Source of the DNA: Dipteronia dyeriana
Taxonomy: Eukaryota; Streptophyta; Magnoliopsida; Sapindales; Sapindaceae
DNA: 64,000 bases
Assembly (NCBI GenBank): GCA_032871835.1
Contig: CM065296.1
Location: 6,768,001-6,832,000 of the forward strand
Reading direction: 5' to 3'
Both the position numbers and the translations under genes were made by a program. Shown piece by piece: positions 57,768 to 64,000 of the stretch. The notes beneath the pieces are model-generated. The model was not told the DNA's origin. It made no database searches and saw only the letters and a list, made by a program, of their open reading frames with translations. Position 1 is the stretch's first letter; every line of letters starts with the position of its first letter.

Positions 57768-58720
57768 GATACAAGCAATCTAGAGGGAAAAACTTTTGCT
57801 TGTTTCTAAGGGAGTCGAAAAACGTGTCTGACCTATTCACCCCCTCTAGGTTAGCCTTGAGCATTTAACCGTGTTTGTATTTTCAGCTTTCCAATATTCA
57901 TTACTTGGATTACTTGTGAATCGACATAACATACCTACTGTAGATGTTATATTAGGTCTTGTGCAATGCATAGCATACAGAAGACTCCCAATAATACTGG
58001 AATATTCTAATTGTGAAATAGTGGGACTGATATTCTTCACTAATTTGATACTTGGATCTATTGGTGTCAGGGCCGGCTTATGAAAAAAATGTCTATATCT
58101 TTTTAAGATCTATTTAACATAATGAGATTGTGTAAATAACATCACATTGTTCCTTCTTGTGATTTTAATTCCTAAAGTTACATCGGTCTCGTCTAGATCT
58201 TTCATATCAAAATTAGAGGATAAAAATTCTTAGTTTTTTCAACATAAGCCAAACTAGTGCCAAATATAAGTATGTTGTCAACATACAAACAAATAACAAT
58301 GCATCATGTATTATCATGTTAGCAATAAATACATTTATCAGCATCATTAATAATAAAACCATGTGATAATAGTATTTTATCAAATTTTTCGTGCCACTGT
58401 TTAGGCCCTTGTTGCAGGAAATCAGGACCAAATGTGTGTTCTGTTCTAGCCATTTTACTTCTCCTGTATTAATTTTTTTCATGTAAATTTGGACTAGAAT
58501 TTTCAGATGTTTCATTGGTAATGAATTTGAAGGAATATTAGAATCTCCTAACAATTTATTATGAGTGCTAGATTTATTCATGTTTTCAAAAACTTCGGCA
58601 TCAATTGATTCAATGATATTAAAAGTATCTAAATTAAGAAATCTATATGTGATACTATTTTTAGAATAACCGATAAATGCACACCTATAAGTTTTGCAAC
58701 CCAATTTTGGTCTTCTGGGT

Positions 58721-59800
58721 CAGATATTTTACATAAGCAAGACACCCTTAAACTTTTAAATGTTTAAGAATCGGTTTTTGATTGAACCATAATTCATATG
58801 GTGATATTAAAGGAAATTTGTTCAGAATATAACCTGCAGATAGCAGGGCCTCACCTCACTTAGAAAGAGATAATTTATAACTTATTAACATAGCATTAAC
58901 CATTTAGGTCAAGGTTCTATTCTTCCTCTCAACAATTCCATTTTGTTCATGCATATATGGCATCGTAAACTGATGTACAATACTATGAACTTAACAAAAT
59001 TTCATGAATTCATTTGGATAATATCCACCGCCTCGATCAGATCGTAGAACTTTGATCTTATGGTTCAATTGTGTTTCAACTTCCGCTTTGAAAGATCAAA
59101 CTTTTTGAAAATCTCTTCTTTACATTTTATTACATACATACATGCATATCTAGAGTAATCGTCAATAATAGTCACAATATATTTATTTCCACCACAAGTA
59201 ACATGACTTTTATAATCACACACATCACTATGAATTAAACTAAGCAGCTCAGATGATCTTTCAATAGAGTTATGTGATTTTTGAGTAATCATAGATTGAA
59301 CACATATAAAATGATCAAAGTTGCATTTTGAAATCAAACCTAAATTATGCATAGTCTTAATAGTGCCATAATTAACATATCCTAATTTGCCATGCCATAA
59401 AATAGATGAGTTAACCATATAAGCAAAATAAATGTTATTTATTATATTTAGTTTGATCATACCACTACAAGAATATCATTGTCCAATAAACGTACCGTTT
59501 TTGGACAACTCAAACTTATCCGACTCATACACTAATTTGTAACCTCTTTTGTTAGGCAGGTCTCCAGATACAATATTTTTACATATATCAGGTACATGTA
59601 AAACATTAAATAATGTAAAGGTTTTTCTAGAAGTAAAAGAAAATTTCATTGTGCATTTGCCAACGACATTACTAAGGAAGTTATTTGCCAGTTTACTTCA
59701 TTTCCATCTTTAGTCTTTTCGTATGTCTTGAATAGATTACGATCCTTACAAATGTGTACATTTGCTCCTGTGTCTAGCCACTATTTGCTTTCAATATCAA
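58721..59800 (-). pseudogene. protease and integrase of copia element 3 (defective)
   Basis: Minus strand. A ProteaseNter relic with VLHVPDICKNIVSGDLPNK (about 59550-59610) is followed by ILWHGKLGYVNYGTIKTM (gag-pre-integrase, 59340-59400). The integrase core LLSLIHSDVCDYKSHV (first Asp), LRSDRGGGYYPNEF (second Asp, about 59010-59050) and EQNGIVERKNRTL (Glu, about 58900-58950) come next. Stops and frame changes between blocks. Confidence 0.82.
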
Positions 59801-60744
59801 CGGAATTGGCTTCGCACACAGTAGCAACATATTTGTCGTCAGTCATGTTTACTTGATTCATGTGATTTTGAATATTTTTCTTTCTTTTGCGACAATCTCA
59901 CGCCATATGACCGGGGTTTTTGATAGTAGTAGCAAATTTCCTTAATCTTCTTTTGATTCTTCTTTTTGTTTTGGTGATGATTCTTAAACTGATTATTATT
60001 CTTATGCCCAATATTATTATTAGATTTTTCATCTTCAACAACGTTGGACTTAGATATAATATTAGTTTGCTCATTCTTCGATTCAAGGATCCTGGAATCC
60101 TCCTCAATTTGAAGATGACGTTGAATTAATTCCAAAGTATGCTTCTTTTCATCATGTTTGAGTTTTTTTTATTATTGTAACCATTCCAAGATGATGCGAG
60201 TTTAGAAATTATAACCCCACAAAAAATGATTCATCAAGATTAACTATAGCAACTTTAAGATCACTTATTAAATTTACTAAGTCATGATCTTGTGTCATAA
60301 TTGACTTATTATCAGACATTTTATAATCCATAAAATTACCAATGAGAGACTTTTGATTACTTGCCTCTTCAATGCAGTACTTATTGTCCAAAACAATCCA
60401 TAGTTTTTTTGTTGTGCTAATATTCCGATATGCATTGTAATATGTGTGTCCAGGAGCATTGAGAATGTGTCCCCTACATAAATAATCTTCCTCCTTACGC
60501 TTCTTTCTCATTTCCTTTAGTTCATTCGAATTATCATCCTTTTCTTCTGGTATTGGTTCTAAATCATCTTCGAGTATGTGAGCCAGATGAAATGTTGTTA
60601 AGAAGAATTTCACCTTTTCTTGTTAACGAGTGAAATTTTGTCCATCGAATCGTTCAAGGCAAACAAGGTCTTGATTCATCTCTTGAATAGATTTTGCAAC
60701 AGTCGATCCCTCCATTACATATACAAAATTCATTGTCCGAAAAT
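59801..60744 (-). pseudogene. gag of copia element 3 (defective)
   Basis: Minus strand, starting about 60715: MEGSTVAKSIQEMNQD, then FDGQNFTR, the block FFLTTFHLAHILEDDLEPIPEEK, and KSLIGNFMDYKMSDNKS. A Lys/Asn-rich stretch follows (KNNNQFKNHHQNKKKNQKK). The zinc knuckle is lost: CYYYQKPRSYGVRL has one Cys. Stops near 60613 and 60209. Confidence 0.85.
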
Positions 60745-61311
60745 TGTTGGAAATTTGGGGTTTGAAAGAGAATAGCTGCAAACAAACACGGTAAGAATGT
60801 GGAAAATGATTATAAGACTTCAAAGCTCAGAATTCGATTCTTTCAGACAATAATTCTCCCCTTTCCTGTAAAACGACGAGTACACAATGGGTTTGAAAAT
60901 TTTACCGTAATGATTCAATGAAGTCTAATAATCTTATTGTTGATTTCAAGTTATGTACGACAAGAATCAACCACTTTAAAAACTCTTAATAATAATCTAG
61001 ATGATGCCTGAGAGGATAGAATAATAGAAAGGGAATTTGAAATAGTAGAGAATTGTATGCTGTTGTGATCCAAAAACAAACTATACATGTATATTTATAG
61101 TGTTTTCATAACTTGTTGTATCTCTTCATAAAATTTATGGTTTTACACAGTAAAAGTTGTCTTTTTATATTAAAAGTTGTATCATTACATAATAAAAATT
61201 GTATCTTTACATAATAAAAATTGTATCTTTACAAATAAGAGTTGTGTATTTCGTAATCGCTCACAGCCTTTTTTTTTTGTCTTTTTTTTTTACTAAATGA
61301 AAATTCCAACA
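60745..61311 (-). repeat. 5' LTR (minus orientation) of copia element 3
   Basis: It starts TGTTGGAAATTTGG and ends AATTCCAACA, like the left LTR. No tRNA-Met type priming site is recognisable next to it; the sequence there is TTTTCGGACAATG on the minus strand. Confidence 0.87.
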
Positions 61312-61316
61312 TGAGA

Positions 61317-62208
61317 CAAAAAGAATCTGTTCTGGATTTGGGATTGGGCAATGAAGAACCTTTTCGAACCGTTATTCATGACCAGGACTATAAAAAAAAT
61401 AAAAAAAATAATAAAAAAAAACAAAAAAAATTAATTCACCTAATTTTTTGTGAAGTAATTAAATCATCTTTTAGTTAGCAACTCACATTCCTCTGGCTGT
61501 TACAAATTCAGACACAGCCAATAAGAAAGGCTTGAAAGTTTCACCGTCACAACTGAGGATGGACCGAATCCCGCTAACTATATTTCGTCACTGAAAAAAA
61601 AAATCCACATATCTTATCGGAAACTGCTATAATTTAAGTAAAAGTAAATTAAAAAAACAAATTCTTAACTCAAATCTGAGAACTCGAATCTGTAGTAATA
61701 CCAGATCGAATGCTTGAAAATACAAGTTATAATTCAGTGAACTTAAAAAAGCAGTATAGTTTTATCTATTTTCGGTAAAAAATCAGAGACCATGTTCATT
61801 TATTTACATTCTTTAAAATGGAAATTATTTACGGATGTTTTTTGAAGTCATTAATTGTAGATAATAAAAAGAGAATCATGTGTCCATCTTTGAATTATTA
61901 TGGCAGATAAAAATTCACATTATTTAGAAAGAAAAGATAAAGTATATGGTAACTTGATAATTATTATAGAATGAGAAAATAAATATAAATAGCTTGCCTT
62001 CAGGCACCAATTTTTGGGCTCTAACAACAGTAGATAAAAACTTGTACCGTGCTAACTTCACATGAAAAACGAAACCAGAAAAAGTGTCTTTTAAAACAAT
62101 TCGAGAGGGTTGATAAAATGTTTTTAATAATGGGTTATTCACGTTCTACAATTAAATACAATTTTTTGTGATAGGACATTTTTACCCTTAAAGGCACACT
62201 CTCTCAGG
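61317..62208. other. intergenic, no gene seen
   Basis: AT-rich with A-rich runs (61390-61440). It may include the distal promoter of the gene at 62325. A weak B-box-like GATTCGAGTTC on the minus strand near 61682-61692 is not enough to call a SINE. Confidence 0.6.
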
Positions 62209-62216
62209 CTATAAAA
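62209..62216 (+). promoter_or_regulatory. TATA box of the gene at 62325
   Basis: CTATAAAA about 110 bases upstream of the start codon. Initiation is expected near 62240, giving a short, C-rich leader (CACACCCCAACC, CACACACCACTCAC). Confidence 0.65.
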
Positions 62217-62324
62217 CCAGACCTCTCTATGTTGTTGTAGTCACACCCCAACCAAGGAACCAAGCCCTCTATCTTCTCTGCAAATTCTCTTCACACACCA
62301 CTCACTTTCACTTTCACAATCACA

Positions 62325-63293
62325 ATGATCAGCATAGCTGAGCTCCACATGTACCACAGAATCGATCGAGAGGTTTTCACCCGGTTGGTGACGACCCTCA
62401 TGCGTGACCCAGCCGAGTCTCTGTTGGTCATAGCGGTATGGTTGTGGCTTGAAGATAAGGGTTTCTCTAGCCTCATCTCTATGATGTCCAAGCTGTCGAA
62501 TCAAATGGTGAATGTGCTCGCCAGAGAAGCCGTTTCAGGTTTGAATTGCTTGGAATCAGACCGGGTTCCTAATGTTCCTCCCAATGATGGCATGTATTTC
62601 ACTTCCCGACTCCTGGACAGAACTGACCTGTCTCGGCTATTCTTCTACCACAACCGGTTCTCCATTATTGTTGGTGTAAAAAAGGTTCTCAACAATGTTT
62701 GTGCTAAAATTTTCACTGATATTCTACCGCTTATAATGGGTATTCAGGTAAATTGAGTCTGTTACTGTTACCTATCATATTTAATATGATTTGATATTTC
62801 ATATTTTTTAACTGTTGTTGTGGTGGTGGTCTTCATTGTTGTGCAGGTGAGGCTCAACCAGCCAATTCCGGTGGCTGGTTTTCCTCACCAGCTTTTCGGT
62901 GATGTGGAGATTGTGCGGAGAGCGATGAACTATGTTGAAATACCAGCAATATCAGGAGGGGATCAAATATTACAGCTGTGGGGTATGCCGGTGATCATAC
63001 AGGAGAACGATGTATCCGAGGACGACAGGACCATGTTCCTGACGTTCTCAAGGGGTTTTCGGGTGACGGAAAATGAAGTGAGGGTGCTTTTCACCAGACT
63101 GTACGGACTTGACGCTGTTGCTGATGTGATTATGCAGGAAATTATATCCGATGATACTCAACCATTGTTTGCTCGCTTGATTTTGAACTCTATCACCACC
63201 GCTGATCGCATGCTTAATGGTAGACGCATCGCCAAGTTCCGCGTCAACGGGAAACACATATGGGCTCGCAAGTACGAGCGCAGAGACATCTGA
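62325..63293 (+). CDS. RRM-like plant protein, two exons, 289 residues
   Basis: Exon 1 (62325-62747) and exon 2 (62847-63293) join in phase across a 99-bp GT-AG intron (donor CAG-GTAAAT, acceptor TTGTGCAG). The start MISIAELHMYHRIDREVF is the first ATG after the TATA box. Residues about 35-45 read LLVIAVWLWLED; I recall this W-L-W-L-E pattern in a plant-specific family. The C-terminal part (about residues 205-285) is RRM-like: RTMFLTFSRGF (RNP2-like), VTENEVRVLFTRLYG, PLFARLIL (RNP1-like) and NGKHIWARKY. It has no signal peptide or membrane segment. No stop or frameshift: the only intact gene in the window. Role unknown; RNA binding is a guess from the fold. Confidence 0.85.
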
Positions 63294-64000
63294 GATATAT
63301 ATAATTAGCTAGGGTTCTCTTGATCTCTAACCATGTCTGCATGCGTAGCAGTTGTTAATGGTGGGATATATAAACTCTTGCAATATATAATAAAACTATC
63401 TCGTGTTTATTATGATAATCTTTTGAGTTTCTTGTTGAATTGAACCATCCAATAGTAGTTGTTGACTTGTTGATCTTTCAATGATTTAATGTTGCAAGTA
63501 CGCTCAATTTTCAGTCTCTAATGGCTATCGATCATTACCAATTCCTAAACCTAATTTGTTCACGGTAAAATTAACGATAAATATTCATTATTTTTAACTT
63601 TTTCATGATCGTTAATAAAAATTGGTAAAATCTAGAGCTATTTTTTAGATTTTACCATTTTTCTTAACTTTTTGTTTCTCTTACGTTTTTTTTTAAGACT
63701 ATGTTTCTTGTTCATGCATTCTTAAATTATCTTCATCATCATGTTAATTATTCTATCGGTAATTAGATAATTAATAGTTGTTTTTCAATAGTCTATTAGT
63801 TAAGTTGATTGTGATATGTATACTCCAATTTTCTGCACTTCCCTTTTATCAGATTAAGATTTTTTGTTTGGGTATTTCACAAATCATGATCTCGCCACAC
63901 TTATCTTTCCCTCAGTAACTATTTAGCTAAATAAATCGTTGAATGAGGGTCCAAAAATGTATTTAACATATGCAATTTGTCACTTACATACTTTCTACAA
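63294..64000. other. 3' flank of the RRM-like gene, no further gene
   Basis: Possible polyadenylation signal AATAAAA at about 63389-63395, some 100 bases after the stop. The rest is AT-rich without open frames. Confidence 0.55.

Larger units (their letters stand above)
55241..57885 (+). mobile_element. 2.7-kb solo-LTR-like element, copy 2
   Basis: It starts TGTTAGGTTTTAG and ends GTATTTTCA, flanked by GCTAT (55236-55240) and GCTTT (57886-57890), one mismatch. It matches copy 1 over its whole length, with small gaps. It interrupts copia 3. The reading of the host frame resumes in phase if the element and one flank are taken out, which supports the boundaries. Confidence 0.72.
54352..58720 (-). 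pseudogene. reverse transcriptase and RNase H of copia element 3 (defective, split)
   Basis: Minus strand. From about 58700: CAFIGYSKNSITYRFLN (integrase to reverse transcriptase linker), then a catalytic block that reads YVDNILIFG (about 58240-58280), with Asn for the second Asp. SQLEYSSIIGSLLYAMHCTRPNI follows near 57950-58010. The frame is cut at 57890 by the 2.7-kb element. It continues at 55240 with SRVLRYLKGIMDYGLHY, GWIFTLRGPTVSWRSK and LIALADTVKEAEWL. Several stops. Confidence 0.83.
53806..61311 (-). mobile_element. Ty1/copia retrotransposon 3, interrupted by the second 2.7-kb element
   Basis: LTRs at 53806-54351 (546 bp) and 60745-61311 (567 bp) share GCAAACAAACACGGTAAGAA-type blocks and end TTCCAACA. 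Flanks TAAGA (53801-53805) and TGAGA (61312-61316) differ by one base. Minus-strand gag, protease, integrase, reverse transcriptase and RNase H lie between, all with stops. The 2.7-kb element sits in the reverse transcriptase to RNase H linker. Confidence 0.9.

Noticed and set aside
61660..61760. B-box-like GATTCGAGTTC on the minus strand
   Set aside because: No A box at a suitable distance, no tail and no target duplication.

Overview
The window is nuclear DNA of a flowering plant, almost certainly a eudicot. The evidence is GT-AG introns, an AT-rich background, plant-type Ty1/copia and Ty3/gypsy elements, plant L1 LINEs with an RNase H tail, Tourist-like and hAT non-autonomous transposons, and a mitochondrial-type alanine-glyoxylate (AGXT2/PYD4-like) aminotransferase gene. 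I cannot name the species. There are no bacterial features. Only one gene looks intact: a two-exon gene at 62325-63293 for a 289-residue protein with an RRM-like C-terminus. A second host gene, the aminotransferase at 4671-6161 (minus strand), is broken by a stop codon and by a copia element inserted in its second visible exon.

Layout. 1-4670: 3' part of a TNT1/Tork-type copia element with its 3' LTR, inserted in the aminotransferase gene (4671-6161). 6.2-15.4 kb: intergenic DNA with a SINE-like relic, a Tourist-like MITE (7031-7760), a degenerate CTACAGTA-type repeat leading into a LINE ORF1 relic (10.06-11.33 kb), an LTR-like relic (11.3-13.7 kb) and a palindromic MITE (14843-15434). 15565-21747: a second copia element with both LTRs, decayed. 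21.8-26.6 kb: a cluster of small transposons: a SINE with a 16-bp target duplication, a second Tourist-like MITE, two hAT elements and two palindromic MITEs. 27677-32199: a short gypsy-type element on the minus strand that carries only gag, with one LTR split by a 2.7-kb solo-LTR-like element. 32.2-53.8 kb: an L1 LINE on the minus strand, cut in its reverse transcriptase by a 15.5-kb Tat-type gypsy element (34776-50286). The gypsy element in turn carries two LTR insertions and a plus-strand, apparently spliced, antisense gene. 53806-61311: a third copia element (minus strand), interrupted by a second copy of the 2.7-kb element. 62.2-63.4 kb: the intact gene.

The window is mainly a record of nested transposition. 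The order can be read from target duplications and split frames: LINE, then Tat gypsy, then solo LTRs inside its genes; gag-only element, then 2.7-kb element; copia 3, then the second 2.7-kb element. All retroelement reading frames carry stops or frameshifts, and several catalytic residues are lost, so none appears autonomous. I found no CRISPR array and recognised no tRNA or rRNA gene. The most unusual items are the antisense spliced gene in the Tat element, the gag-only element, the 2.7-kb LTR family with a palindrome and a 42/43-bp minisatellite, and a hAT insertion whose empty site is preserved in a diverged copy nearby.
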